A stretch of DNA of 64,000 bases. Source: Dehalococcoidales bacterium. GTDB lineage: Bacteria > Chloroflexota > Dehalococcoidia > Dehalococcoidales > UBA2162. The notes under the pieces are model-generated. The model searched no databases and was not told the origin of the DNA. It saw nothing but the letters and a program-made list of their open reading frames with translations. Shown here piece by piece: positions 43,069 to 52,085 of the stretch. Position 1 is the stretch's first letter, and every line of letters begins with the position of its first letter. Location: positions 1 through 64,000 of the forward strand of contig JAFGCW010000048.1 in assembly GCA_016932435.1 (NCBI GenBank). Direction: 5' to 3'. Position numbers and translations under genes: made by a program.

Positions 43069-44679
43069 TTGAAAAGAGATTTTGAGAAATTAAAAGAACA
43101 GGCTTTTGACCTGGCTGTAATCGGCGGAGGGATCGTCGGCACGGGAATCGCCCGTGACGCAGCTCTCCGCGGAATAAAGACACTCCTTGTCGATAAAGAA
43201 GACTACGCCTATGGAACAACCTCAACCTCTTCCCGGCTGATCCACGGTGGATTCCGTTATCTCCGCCAGCTGGAGTTCGGTCTGGTCAGACAGGACATGA
43301 GAGAAAGAGAGATACTCCTTTCAATTGCACCTCATCTTGTACACCCCTTACCGTTCCTGATGCCTATTACCAGTTTCAGAGATAGGATAGTTATGGCACT
43401 GGGTATGAGATTGTATGATATCCTGTCATACGATAAAAGCCTGCCGTCATACCACTATTACTCGAAGAAAAAAACACTGGAACTGGAACCCGGACTGACT
43501 GTTGACAACCTGAGAGGTTCATACCAATTTTATGACTGTCAGATACCCTTTGCCGAAAGATTATGTCTTGAGAACGCTCTCAGTGCAAGCGAGCAAGGTG
43601 CTGTTGTTCTGAATCACGCTGAATGCACCGAGATCCTGCATGAAGAAAATACCGTAACCGGGATCCGGGTGAAAGATACCCTTACCGGACATTCTTATAA
43701 AGTATCGACAAGGATGGTTGTAAATGCTGCAGGACCGTGGATGGATATAGTCCACGGTAAACTGAAAACCGAGTCACTACCGAGGATGAGAAGAACCAAG
43801 GGCATTCACCTGGTGACACACACTATATCGCAAAACGCCCATGTGCTGTTCTCTCTCTCCGATGGACGTCTGTTTTTTGTCATCCCGTGGGAAGGTTACT
43901 CTCTTATCGGAACAACAGATACCGATTTCGGCGATGATTCAGATACCGTCGCCGCTGATTACAGTGATGTAGACTATCTCCTAAAAGAGGTAAGCAGGGC
44001 TTTTCCCGGTTTGAAGAAAGATGATGTATACTACACTTTTGCCGGTCTTCGCGCTCTGGCGGGTTCTCCCGATGGCAGTGCTTCAAACGTCACCCGCGGT
44101 CACAGACTTATCGACTATGAAAAAACGGATGGACTGATTGGTGCCTTGTCTGTTGTAGGAGGTAAACTCACGGGATACAGAGCGGTTGCTGAAGAGACAG
44201 TAGATGTAGTTTCAAACAAACTCCAGGTTTCAAAGGTTTGTACTACTCCAACAACACCTCTTCCGGGCGCTCCGGTCCTTTCATCTGAAGAACAGGCATC
44301 GATATCTAAAGAAAGCGGTTTACCGGACGAGACAATCTCGCACCTCCATAATCTCTATGGTTCGCGTCTCAAAGAGATTATCGAATTCACAAAGAGAGGT
44401 GCGGAAGGTAAACAGCAGATTTGTACTCACTCAAGAGATATTTTAGCCCAGGTATGGCATGCAGTCGAAACCGAACAGGCGTGTACTCCTGCCGATTTTC
44501 TTCTTCGCCGGAGTTTTACCGGTATGGCTTCATGCCTGGGCCTTGATGCCGTTGAAACAGTTGCGAAAGAAATGGGAAAGTTGTTGGGATGGAATGAGTC
44601 CGAACAGAAGAGAAAGGCAGACGAATATCGTAATTATATCTCGCTTTCACAGCGTTTCAGGTACTCCAACACAAGTTGA
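43069..44679 (+). CDS. glpD: FAD-dependent glycerol-3-phosphate dehydrogenase
   Basis: 536 residues. DAO domain with FAD motif LAVIGGGIVGTGIARDAALR and TTSTSSRLIHGGFRYLRQLE, then WEGYSLIGTTDTDFGDDSD and GGKLTGYRAVAEETVD; C-terminal GlpD helical domain (LAQVWHAVETEQACTPADFL). Oxidises glycerol 3-phosphate to dihydroxyacetone phosphate and passes electrons to quinone. The start chosen is TTG at 43069, just after the glpK stop. An ATG at 43009 lies inside glpK and lacks a ribosome-binding site. Could be the GlpA-type in an anaerobe, though no GlpB/C follows. Confidence 0.88.
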   Translation: MKRDFEKLKEQAFDLAVIGGGIVGTGIARDAALRGIKTLLVDKEDYAYGTTSTSSRLIHGGFRYLRQLEFGLVRQDMREREILLSIAPHLVHPLPFLMPITSFRDRIVMALGMRLYDILSYDKSLPSYHYYSKKKTLELEPGLTVDNLRGSYQFYDCQIPFAERLCLENALSASEQGAVVLNHAECTEILHEENTVTGIRVKDTLTGHSYKVSTRMVVNAAGPWMDIVHGKLKTESLPRMRRTKGIHLVTHTISQNAHVLFSLSDGRLFFVIPWEGYSLIGTTDTDFGDDSDTVAADYSDVDYLLKEVSRAFPGLKKDDVYYTFAGLRALAGSPDGSASNVTRGHRLIDYEKTDGLIGALSVVGGKLTGYRAVAEETVDVVSNKLQVSKVCTTPTTPLPGAPVLSSEEQASISKESGLPDETISHLHNLYGSRLKEIIEFTKRGAEGKQQICTHSRDILAQVWHAVETEQACTPADFLLRRSFTGMASCLGLDAVETVAKEMGKLLGWNESEQKRKADEYRNYISLSQRFRYSNTS

Positions 44680-44930
44680 TTGATAATTCGAGTCTTTGAC
44701 AGCTTGTAATTATCCTGTTAGAATATGGACGATTTTATTCCGAGTTACTCAGGCACACCAGAGAATATCCTCGCCAGCGGGGAATAGGAGTAAGAAAACA
44801 AAATATTGATCCTCTAACCCGGGCGCTACTGCCCATTTATTTTATCTTCTTGTAGCAGTCAATCGGTTTATATTGATTGTTGATTATTTTCTAAATCTTC
44901 AGAGTTGTTCTCAGAGGAGTTATTGCGTTT

Positions 44931-46142
44931 ATGCAGGAAGCAAGTATTTCGTGTCAAAACGTCTGGAAGGTCTTCGGACCCAATCCTTCGAGTGTACTTG
45001 AGCTCTCCGATGATACCGTAGATAAACAGGAAATCCTGGAACAGACAGGTCATGTTCTTGCCGTAAAAGATGTTTCCTTCGACGTTGAACCAAACGAAAT
45101 ATTCGTGGTTATGGGTCTCTCAGGGAGTGGCAAATCAACTCTTGTCAGATGCATAAACAGAATTATAGAGCCTACTTCAGGCACTATATTAATAGACGGG
45201 ACCGACGTCGCTCAAATGAATATGGAAGAACTCAGGGAACTCCGCCGTCATAAACTCAGCATGGTTTTCCAGAACTTCGGACTGCTTCCGCATCGAAGCG
45301 TCGAGGAGAATGTAGGATTCGGACTGGAAATTCGCGGGGAGCGTGGCAAATCTAAAGAAGACAAAGTGAAAAATGCACTGGAACTCGTTGGATTAATAGG
45401 CTGGGAAAAGAGTATGATACACGAACTTAGCGGTGGTATGCAGCAACGAGTAGGTCTGGCCCGTGCCCTCGCTTCGGATCCGGAAATTCTTCTGATGGAC
45501 GAACCCTTCAGCGCCCTCGATCCTCTTATCAGGCGGCAAATGCAGGATGAGTTCATTAATCTCAGGGACACTGTGAGTAAAACCGTTATATTTATTACCC
45601 ATGACCTTGCCGAAGCTCTTAAACTCGGTCATCGGATTGCAATTATGAAGGATGGAGTAGTTGTCCAGATAGGAACGCCGATGGATATCGTAGCCAATCC
45701 CGCCGACGACTATGTCAAGGAATTCGTCAGAGATGTGTCACGCGGAGAAGTCCTCCCTGCAAGCAGTGTTATGAAGAGACCGTCCGTAAGAGTCAGGGAA
45801 GGGACTGATCTGGAATCGGTTCTCAATGATATGAAGAGTAGAGAAGCTGATATTGCTTTCGTCACCGATAATTACGGCAGGATGAAAGGTGTAATTAGCG
45901 CACCACAAGCAGAAGCTTCTCTTGAACAAGGTATAAAAACAGTTGATGATATACTCGACACCGAATTCCCGCAGGCATCTTCCGATACTACCCTTAGCGA
46001 GTGTCTACCGCTTATAGCCGAAGGAGATATACCTCTCTTGATTCTGGATGACAGCCGGCATCTATTAGGGACTATAACAAGGAAAGACTTGATCGAAGCA
46101 ATGCAGTCAGAAAGCGTAGAGATAAGTAATAACGAAAAATAA
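44931..46142 (+). CDS. proV: Glycine betaine/proline ABC transporter, ATP-binding protein with CBS pair
   Basis: 403 residues. Walker A GLSGSGKSTL, signature LSGGMQQRVGLARALASDPE, Walker B ILLMDEPFSALDP, H-loop FITHDLAEAL. The C-terminal part (about 280-400) is a CBS-domain pair, the ionic-strength or nucleotide sensor of OpuA/ProV. GAGGAG precedes ATG. First gene of a complete proVXW set, with an extended-Shine-Dalgarno leader before proX. Confidence 0.93.
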   Translation: MQEASISCQNVWKVFGPNPSSVLELSDDTVDKQEILEQTGHVLAVKDVSFDVEPNEIFVVMGLSGSGKSTLVRCINRIIEPTSGTILIDGTDVAQMNMEELRELRRHKLSMVFQNFGLLPHRSVEENVGFGLEIRGERGKSKEDKVKNALELVGLIGWEKSMIHELSGGMQQRVGLARALASDPEILLMDEPFSALDPLIRRQMQDEFINLRDTVSKTVIFITHDLAEALKLGHRIAIMKDGVVVQIGTPMDIVANPADDYVKEFVRDVSRGEVLPASSVMKRPSVRVREGTDLESVLNDMKSREADIAFVTDNYGRMKGVISAPQAEASLEQGIKTVDDILDTEFPQASSDTTLSECLPLIAEGDIPLLILDDSRHLLGTITRKDLIEAMQSESVEISNNEK

Positions 46143-46171
46143 GGGAGGTGATAACACTTACATCAAGTTAA
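46143..46171 (+). promoter_or_regulatory. Extended Shine-Dalgarno and short leader ORF before the betaine-binding lipoprotein
   Basis: GGGAGGTGATAACAC starts at 46143, right after the proV stop. GTG at 46148 gives a seven-residue frame ending TAA at 46169-46171. The binding-protein ATG is 96 bases beyond the site and has its own GGAGG. Same arrangement as in the three peptide-type binding lipoproteins. Confidence 0.5.
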
Positions 46172-46239
46172 CCCGATTCTCTGAGTATTATGAATAAATC
46201 TCTGAGATACCTGAGATATTAGATGGAGGTCTAATTAAC

Positions 46240-47244
46240 ATGAAGAAATATTTAATGGTTTTGCTGGTAGGTATCATTCTTATCAGTACAGTTATAACAG
46301 GTTGTGGAGAAGAAAAACCTACGTTGAAATTCAGTGACCTGAACTGGGGTAGTGCCCACTTCCAGTCTGAAATGGCAAAGATAATTGCTGAAAAAGGATA
46401 TGGCTACACGATTGAGCTGGTACCCGGAGCGACAATACCGCTGACACAGGGATTACGTACCGGAGACATCGATGTAATGATCGAAGGTTGGTATCAAAAC
46501 CAGCAGGAAGCTGTAGAAGCGGGAATAGCTGCCGGTGAAATAGAAATGCTGGGATACCTGAACGATGACAACTGGCAAAGTGGATTCGTCATTCCTACCT
46601 ATGTGGTAAAAGGAGATTCCGCACGCGGGATCGATCCAATGGCACCCAATTTAAAAACAGTGTATGACCTTGAAGATCCTCAATACATGAAATTGTTCGC
46701 CAATCCTGAGAACAAGGACAAAGGTCTAATTCTGAACGGCCCTCCCGGTTGGGAATGTGAAATAGTTGTCCCCTTACAGATTGAAGCATACGGTCTCGCC
46801 GAAGAATACGATACGCTAAACGCAGGCAGTTCAGAAGGTCTTTTCGCGTCACTGAAGAGCGCCTATGATAAAGGTGAACCATGGCTTGGATATCTCTGGG
46901 GACCTACCTGGATTGCCGGTGCCCTTGATCTTACCTTACTTGAAGAACCAGCTTACGACGAAAATGTCTGGAATGAAAACTATGCTTGTGCCTGGCCGTC
47001 TGTAGACCTTTTCAATGCAGCACACAGCGGATTTACGGACAACGCTCCTGACCTTGCGGACATGTTCAGCAAGTGGAAACTTGATACGGCAACTCTTGAT
47101 GAAGTACTGGCTTATATGAATGAAACAGGCGGTGAACCCATTGATGCAGCCGTCTGGTTCCTTAAGAACAAGGAAAGCATCTGGACTAAATTCGTGACAA
47201 GTGAAGCAGCTGACAAGATAAAAGAAGCTGTCGCAGATATGTAG
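46240..47244 (+). CDS. proX: Glycine betaine/proline-binding lipoprotein (OpuAC-like)
   Basis: 334 residues. Lipobox VITGC at about residue 22. The OpuAC fold is shown by LKFSDLNWGSAHFQSEMAKI and GDIDVMIEGWYQNQ, and the aromatic-rich ligand pocket by LGYLWGPTWIAGALDL and NYACAWPSVDLFNA. It captures betaine, proline betaine or a similar quaternary amine for the ProV/ProW importer. It sits between proV and proW, an unusual but known order. GGAGG site nine bases before ATG. Confidence 0.93.
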   Translation: MKKYLMVLLVGIILISTVITGCGEEKPTLKFSDLNWGSAHFQSEMAKIIAEKGYGYTIELVPGATIPLTQGLRTGDIDVMIEGWYQNQQEAVEAGIAAGEIEMLGYLNDDNWQSGFVIPTYVVKGDSARGIDPMAPNLKTVYDLEDPQYMKLFANPENKDKGLILNGPPGWECEIVVPLQIEAYGLAEEYDTLNAGSSEGLFASLKSAYDKGEPWLGYLWGPTWIAGALDLTLLEEPAYDENVWNENYACAWPSVDLFNAAHSGFTDNAPDLADMFSKWKLDTATLDEVLAYMNETGGEPIDAAVWFLKNKESIWTKFVTSEAADKIKEAVADM

Positions 47245-47339
47245 AAACCTTAGTAATGAAATCCTATCCTGCCCGCTTTCAATGATATATTCTTAAGCTG
47301 AAAGCGGGTAGGGTGAATAGGGAGCAGGTATAAAAGTAT

Positions 47340-48197
47340 ATGTTTGATTTTCCCGATATAAACTTCCCACTTGGTGACTGGATAAACATCGTCGTCGACT
47401 GGCTTACCCGTACCCTGGCGCCTTTCTTCGATGTCGTTACAGAAATTATCCGTACTCCGCTGGTTGGAATCGAACGTTTCCTGTGGTGGCTACCATGGTG
47501 GGTAGTAATTATTGTATTCGTTGCCATTGCCTGGAAATTTGCCGGATGGAAAATTGCCCTGTTCGCTACCCTCGGACTGGTTTTTATCGGGATCATGGGA
47601 GTCTGGGATGACACTATGACCACACTGGCTATAGTCCTGGTTTCTGTATTAGTTTCACTGATAGTCGGTATTCCACTTGGTATCTCAGCCTCTAAAAGCG
47701 ATCGTATTTACGGACTCCTCAGGCCTTTACTTGACTTTATGCAGACCATGCCGGCTTTCGTGTATCTTATTCCGGCAGTCTTCTTTTTCGGCCTCGGTAA
47801 AGTGCCGGCTGTCGTGGCTACCTGTATCTACGCGGTACCTCCCTGTATCCGTTTGACCAATCTTGGTATCAGACAGGTGCCAGATGAAACAGTCGAAGCA
47901 GGAAAGGCTTTCGGTACTACGCCAAGACAGCTGCTTTTCAAGATACAATTACCCCTCGCCATTCCTACAATTATGGCGGGAATAAATCAGACCATAATGA
48001 TGGCACTGGCAATGGTTGTGATTTGTTCTATGATCGGTACCGCTGGCCTTGGACTCGAAGTCCTTAAAGGCATACAGAGACTTGACACCGGTCGGGCTTT
48101 TATCGCAGGAATAAGCATTGTTATTATGGCAATGGTACTCGACCGTATCACTCAATCCTTCGGAGAATCACGCGATATAAGTCAACACCGGAGTTAG
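47340..48197 (+). CDS. proW: Glycine betaine/proline ABC transporter, permease
   Basis: 285 residues. N-terminal WINIVVDWLTRTLAPFFDVV, then a membrane domain of about 7 helices with the EAA loop VPDETVEAGKAFGTTPRQLL. QTMPAFVYLIPAVFFFGLGK and INQTIMMALAMVVICSMIGT are the usual ProW blocks. With ProV and ProX it completes an osmoprotectant importer. The transporter may also supply betaine as a methyl donor in anaerobes, as the UroD-type methyltransferase at 20.8 kb hints, but that is inference. Confidence 0.93.
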   Translation: MFDFPDINFPLGDWINIVVDWLTRTLAPFFDVVTEIIRTPLVGIERFLWWLPWWVVIIVFVAIAWKFAGWKIALFATLGLVFIGIMGVWDDTMTTLAIVLVSVLVSLIVGIPLGISASKSDRIYGLLRPLLDFMQTMPAFVYLIPAVFFFGLGKVPAVVATCIYAVPPCIRLTNLGIRQVPDETVEAGKAFGTTPRQLLFKIQLPLAIPTIMAGINQTIMMALAMVVICSMIGTAGLGLEVLKGIQRLDTGRAFIAGISIVIMAMVLDRITQSFGESRDISQHRS

Positions 48198-48392
48198 TCG
48201 AGTAATTAAACTGCCGCCTTAAAGACTTTGTATCGTCTTACTTAGATAATGCAGAAACGAAGTGATGCATTTAGACTTGCCAGGTAAACTTTCCGCACCC
48301 TCACGGGAAGAGTATTATGGCAGTACAATAATTATTCTATTAATGCAATCATACTACTTTCGGTAACCCTTATATTATTGCAATACGATTGC

Positions 48393-48422
48393 TTGACATC
48401 AGTCTTCTACAACTGGTAGAAT
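48393..48422 (+). promoter_or_regulatory. Promoter of the L21-L27-L31 operon
   Basis: TTGACA at 48393-48398, 18-base spacer, TAGAAT at 48417-48422. The leader to the L21 start is about 70 bases. Confidence 0.75.
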
Positions 48423-48453
48423 TTTATGTTTTGTGCTATCATTAGATAGCTGG

Positions 48454-48473
48454 GAACCGGCTTAGGCTGGTTC
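48454..48473 (+). promoter_or_regulatory. L21 leader hairpin
   Basis: GAACCGGC / GCTGGTTC with a TTAG loop, 16 bases before the Shine-Dalgarno of L21. The position is like the ribosomal-protein leader element found before rplU in many bacteria, although no consensus could be checked. Confidence 0.5.
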
Positions 48474-48500
48474 TATTCTATTTCGAACGAGGTGGTTGAA

Positions 48501-48887
48501 ATTTACGCGATAGTAGAAACCGGCGGTAAACAATACAAGGTCACTTCGGGACAGGTCGTTGATGTCGACCGTATGGATGCTTACGAGGGTGATACCGTCG
48601 AACTGGATAAAGTACTCCTCATATCTGACGATAACAAGGTGACTGTTGGAAACCCGACTGTCGAAGGTGCCAAAGTAACGGCTACCTGCCAGGGAGAAAA
48701 CAGAGGAGAGAAGATTATCGTTCTCCACTATAAACCTAAAAGGCGTTATCACAAGAAAAACGGACACCGGCAGAGTTACACGAGGCTGGTAATAAATGAC
48801 ATTGTCGGACCGGGAGAATCGGTTGCCAGGAAACCACGTCGGCGGAAAAAAGAGGAGCCTGAAGAGGTAACGGAAGATGGCGCATAA
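48501..48887 (+). CDS. rplU: 50S ribosomal protein L21, likely ATT start
   Basis: 128 residues. Begins, if ATT at 48501 is the start, with the standard [14 protein letters not shown] opening of L21, then a basic middle ([20 protein letters not shown]) and an acidic/basic tail longer than usual (about 103). GAGG (48489-48492) is exactly eight bases before the ATT. The only standard start in frame, GTG at 48492, overlaps that site and would add three residues. Overlaps L27 by 11 bases. Confidence 0.88.
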   Translation: MYAIVETGGKQYKVTSGQVVDVDRMDAYEGDTVELDKVLLISDDNKVTVGNPTVEGAKVTATCQGENRGEKIIVLHYKPKRRYHKKNGHRQSYTRLVINDIVGPGESVARKPRRRKKEEPEEVTEDGA

Positions 48888-49131
48888 AAAAGGCGGCGGC
48901 AAGACAAAAAACGGTCGTGACAGCCAGGGGAAAAGACTCGGCGTAAAAAGATACGATGGAAATACCGTCAATGCCGGTACAATCATAGTGAGGCAGCGTG
49001 GTACACGTATTCACCCTGGTAATAATGTAGGTGTTGGGAAAGACTACACGATCTACGCTCTTATCGATGGTGTAGTAAAATTCGAACCCGCACCGAATAG
49101 TCGGAGGAAAGTCAGCGTTTACGCTGGTTAG
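48877..49131 (+). CDS. rpmA: 50S ribosomal protein L27
   Basis: 84 residues, starts [20 protein letters not shown] at once, without the N-terminal extension that Firmicutes cleave with Prp. [20 protein letters not shown] is the core. Its flexible N-terminus reaches the peptidyl-transferase centre. ATG overlaps the end of L21 by 11 bases; the AGAGG-type site lies inside the L21 tail. L31 follows five bases later. Confidence 0.95.
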   Translation: MAHKKGGGKTKNGRDSQGKRLGVKRYDGNTVNAGTIIVRQRGTRIHPGNNVGVGKDYTIYALIDGVVKFEPAPNSRRKVSVYAG

Positions 49132-49136
49132 AAGAT

Positions 49137-49343
49137 ATGAAAGAGAAGATTCATCCCGAATATTACGAAGATGCCGAAGTGATATGTGCTTGCGGCAACC
49201 GGTTTACGGTGGGTGCTACCAGAAAAGAAATGAGAGTAGAACTTTGCAGCCAGTGTCATCCGTTTTTCACCGGTGAACGTAAAATGATGGATACCGCAGG
49301 ACGCGTAGAACGATTCAAGCGTCGCTATAATATCAAGGATTAA
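49137..49343 (+). CDS. rpmE: 50S ribosomal protein L31 (zinc-binding form)
   Basis: 68 residues with the zinc cysteines CACG and [10 protein letters not shown] (C+ type). [20 protein letters not shown] is the typical opening and [13 protein letters not shown] the end. Expressed with L21 and L27. A hairpin terminator follows at 49397. Confidence 0.95.
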   Translation: MKEKIHPEYYEDAEVICACGNRFTVGATRKEMRVELCSQCHPFFTGERKMMDTAGRVERFKRRYNIKD

Positions 49344-49396
49344 AGTATTTAATACCTATTCCAGGCAGCACTTATTAAGCAAGGAATCAGGAGAGA

Positions 49397-49426
49397 AGGA
49401 GCGGTATTCATAAACCGCTCCTGTTT
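49397..49426 (+). terminator. Hairpin terminator after rpmE
   Basis: AGGAGCGGT / ACCGCTCCT stem, 8-base loop, followed by GTTTG. It ends 14-20 bases before the DUF1385 gene, so partial read-through is possible. Confidence 0.7.
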
Positions 49427-49444
49427 GTTAGGTAAAGGAGTTCA

Positions 49445-50395
49445 ATGGCAGAAAGGTTCTACTACGGCGGACAGGCAGTTGTCGAAGGGGTGATGATGCG
49501 AGGAAAAGATACCTGTGTTACCGCTGTCCGCCAGACTAATGGAAAAATCGTCGTAGAATCCCATATCCTTCCGAAAATTTACAAGGGCAAGATGAGGAAC
49601 ACCCCCTTTATTCGTGGTATTATCGTCCTTATTGAGTCTATGGTTCTCGGCATTCAAAGTATCCTCCGCTCAGCCAACATTGCCCTTGAAGAAGAGGGTG
49701 AAGAAATATCCGGCTGGATGCTTTGGCTTATGGTTGCCGGCTCGATTGGCTTTGCCGTCGTGCTGTTCTTTCTGGCTCCCCTGTTTATTACCAAACTTTT
49801 CAATATAGAATCATCTTTACTTTTCAATCTGGTAGACGGACTGATAAGGATAACGATACTCGTAGCTTACCTTGGATTGATGGGTTTTCTCCCGGAACTG
49901 AAAAAAGTATTTTCATACCACGGAGCGGAACACAAGACGGTAAACGCTTATGAAAACGGCGTTCCGATGGAGACCAAGGATGTAAAAAAATTCAGCACGG
50001 CACACGTCAGGTGCGGGACCAGCTTCACCTTTACCGTACTGATTATAGCGATACTCGTCTTTTCACTGGTAGGCATCCACCAGACATGGTTAATGGTACT
50101 CTCCCGCATTGTCCTTATACCGATAATCTCATCGATAAGCTACGAAGCTATTTATTTCAGCGGCAGGCATAGCGACAACTGGTTTGTAAAAATCATCTCA
50201 AAACCCGGTTTACTGCTTCAGTCATTAACGACACGCGAACCGGATGAAGCCAAGCTTGAAGTCGCCATAGCTGCGTTAAGAAAAGTAATTGAATCAGAAC
50301 AGCCGGAGCTTGTTACCTGGGAAGTAGAAAAAGAAGAACCAACGGCGGAAATAACTGAGACAGCCACATCTGAGACCGCAACTGACAGTCTCTAA
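49445..50395 (+). CDS. DUF1385 integral membrane protein
   Basis: 316 residues. The N-terminus FYYGGQAVVEGVMMRGKDTC is the DUF1385 hallmark, with conserved YHGAEHKTVNAYENG (possible metal ligands) and HVRCGTSFTFTVLIIAILVF. About five membrane segments. Widespread and usually next to rpmE and prfA. Unknown function. ATG has AAAGGAG before it. The last four bases overlap the convergent hisI gene. Confidence 0.9.
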   Translation: MAERFYYGGQAVVEGVMMRGKDTCVTAVRQTNGKIVVESHILPKIYKGKMRNTPFIRGIIVLIESMVLGIQSILRSANIALEEEGEEISGWMLWLMVAGSIGFAVVLFFLAPLFITKLFNIESSLLFNLVDGLIRITILVAYLGLMGFLPELKKVFSYHGAEHKTVNAYENGVPMETKDVKKFSTAHVRCGTSFTFTVLIIAILVFSLVGIHQTWLMVLSRIVLIPIISSISYEAIYFSGRHSDNWFVKIISKPGLLLQSLTTREPDEAKLEVAIAALRKVIESEQPELVTWEVEKEEPTAEITETATSETATDSL

Positions 50396-50712
50396 TCCTC
50401 TTCCGGATATTCCCGGTAAAAACACGTTATATTCCCGGTATGGCAGGTAGGTCCCATTGGTTCAGCCCTCACAAGCAGGCTATTGTTTTCGCAATCTTTC
50501 ATTACCGACCGTACTTTCAGATAATTACCCGAAGTTGCCCCTTTGTGCCACATTTCCTGGCGACTGCGGCTATAGAACCACACATCGGGTCCTTCCAGTG
50601 TTTTTTCTAAGGCTTCTTTATTCATATACCCCAGCATCAACACCTGATCTGTCTCGTCGTCCTGGACGATGGCCGGGATCAATCCATTTTCAGTAAAATT
50701 CAGGTCTTCCAT
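50392..50712 (-). CDS. hisI: Phosphoribosyl-AMP cyclohydrolase
   Basis: 106 residues, cyclohydrolase domain only (no HisE part). WHKGATSGNYLKVRSVMKDC carries the active-site His/Lys and zinc-binding Cys, and GPTCHTGNITCFY supplies the second Cys pair. Opens the purine ring of PR-AMP in histidine synthesis, step 3. Convergent with DUF1385. hisA is 620 bases away on the same strand but separated by a plus-strand gene. Confidence 0.93.
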   Translation of the reverse strand: MEDLNFTENGLIPAIVQDDETDQVLMLGYMNKEALEKTLEGPDVWFYSRSRQEMWHKGATSGNYLKVRSVMKDCENNSLLVRAEPMGPTCHTGNITCFYREYPEED

Positions 50713-50814
50713 ATAGATTCCCCTTGTAGACTTGATTTATATAATGCTATGTTATAGGACATATTGGAATATGGCAAGTCTTGAACGCACTCTAACGTAA
50801 AATAGATAAAGAAA

Positions 50815-51321
50815 ATGAGTATCCTGATACAAACTATGAGTAAAGCGGATATCGAGCTTATTTGCTCATCTCCTATCGTTACAGGCAGTAACAGACCGGC
50901 AGGACTGTATGACCGTTACTATACGGAACAGGAAAAAGGTCAACGGGTTGTTCTTCTGGCCTTTTATGACGGTGAATTTACCGGTCACGTGAATATAATA
51001 TGGAAACCAACATACCCCGCTTTTGCAGAAAAATACATTCCTGAAATCAATGATCTTTTCGTTCTCTCTAATTATCGCCGTCGTGGTATAGCGACCGCAC
51101 TGGTAGATGAAGCTGAAAAGCGTATCTTCAAACGTTCTCCTGTTGCCGGTATCGGAGTAGGAATGTACGCGAATTACGGACCGGCGCAGCGTATGTACGT
51201 TCTACGCGGTTATGTCCCGGATAGACTGGGACTGATGTATAAAAACAAACCTGTCACACCCGGAGAAATGGTAAAAGTGGATGATGATCTGGCTCTGTAC
51301 CTGGTGAAAGAACGACCTTAA
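50815..51321 (+). CDS. GNAT-family N-acetyltransferase
   Basis: 168 residues. Acetyl-CoA motif YRRRGIATALVDEAEKRIFK, with DLFVLSNYRRRG before it. MYANYGPAQRMYVLRGYVPD is the usual C-terminal motif B region. Substrate unknown. Plus-strand gene inserted between hisI and hisA, both minus. Confidence 0.85.
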   Translation: MSILIQTMSKADIELICSSPIVTGSNRPAGLYDRYYTEQEKGQRVVLLAFYDGEFTGHVNIIWKPTYPAFAEKYIPEINDLFVLSNYRRRGIATALVDEAEKRIFKRSPVAGIGVGMYANYGPAQRMYVLRGYVPDRLGLMYKNKPVTPGEMVKVDDDLALYLVKERP

Positions 51322-51334
51322 AAAATAAACAAAT

Positions 51335-52054
51335 TTACGTTTCTTCGACCGCTTTTATTGCCTGTATCAGATCGATATCCCCGGTATAGAGAGCCTTGCC
51401 GATGATCGCTCCTTCCGCACCCAGCTTTTTTAACATGACAAGATGCTGCACTGTTGTTATACCTCCGGCGGCAATCACCGGCAGCCTGGTTCTCGTAATC
51501 AATTCCGAGATTGCGGTGAAATTTGGTTCTGTAAGAGTGCCATCACGCACAATATCGGTATAAACGAACCTCCTGACTCCCAGTTCAGCCATCTTCAAGG
51601 CAAATTCGATTCCTGATATCTTTGTTTCCTGTGTCCAACCCCGTACTGCCATCATTCCGTCCCTCGTATCAATGCTGACAATGATAGATTCGCCGTATTT
51701 CGTACATGCTTCTTTTACGAATTCGGCATCTTCCACGGCAGATGTTCCCAGTATCACTCTATCCAGCCCGGCACCCAGTAATTCCTTCACGGTATCTATA
51801 TCCCTGATCCCGCCGCCCAGTTGCGTTGGGATCAGCATCGCCACGGCTATATTCCGGATTATCTCCATATTACCAGGTTTACCAGCCGCCGCGCCGTCAA
51901 GATCGACAATGTGAAGTCGCGGGGGACTCATCGACTGCCATCGCAGTGCTGCCTGCACCGGATCGTCGGAAAATATAGTTTCTTGACTGTAATCGCCCTG
52001 GTACAGACGTACACAAAAACCACCCCGAATATCAATTGAAGGAATTACGTCCAC
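51335..52054 (-). CDS. hisA: ProFAR isomerase (phosphoribosylformimino-AICAR-P isomerase)
   Basis: 239-residue TIM barrel. Catalytic Asp in IPSIDIRGGFCVRLYQGDYS (first strand) and in YTDIVRDGTLTEPN (strand 5). Phosphate-binding loops LGGGIRDIDTV and AAGGITTVQHLVMLKKLGAE. Histidine pathway step 4. Note SIDIRGG where most family members have AIDLKGG. trpS follows upstream (minus strand) by about 30 bases in the operon direction. Confidence 0.93.
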   Translation of the reverse strand: MDVIPSIDIRGGFCVRLYQGDYSQETIFSDDPVQAALRWQSMSPPRLHIVDLDGAAAGKPGNMEIIRNIAVAMLIPTQLGGGIRDIDTVKELLGAGLDRVILGTSAVEDAEFVKEACTKYGESIIVSIDTRDGMMAVRGWTQETKISGIEFALKMAELGVRRFVYTDIVRDGTLTEPNFTAISELITRTRLPVIAAGGITTVQHLVMLKKLGAEGAIIGKALYTGDIDLIQAIKAVEET

Positions 52055-52085
52055 TACTCTCTACCTTTACTGTCAGTCGTTCAGT

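Noticed and set aside
48492..48500. GTG start for L21
   Set aside because: GTG overlaps the Shine-Dalgarno and adds three residues; ATT gives the standard L21 start. Kept as the alternative.
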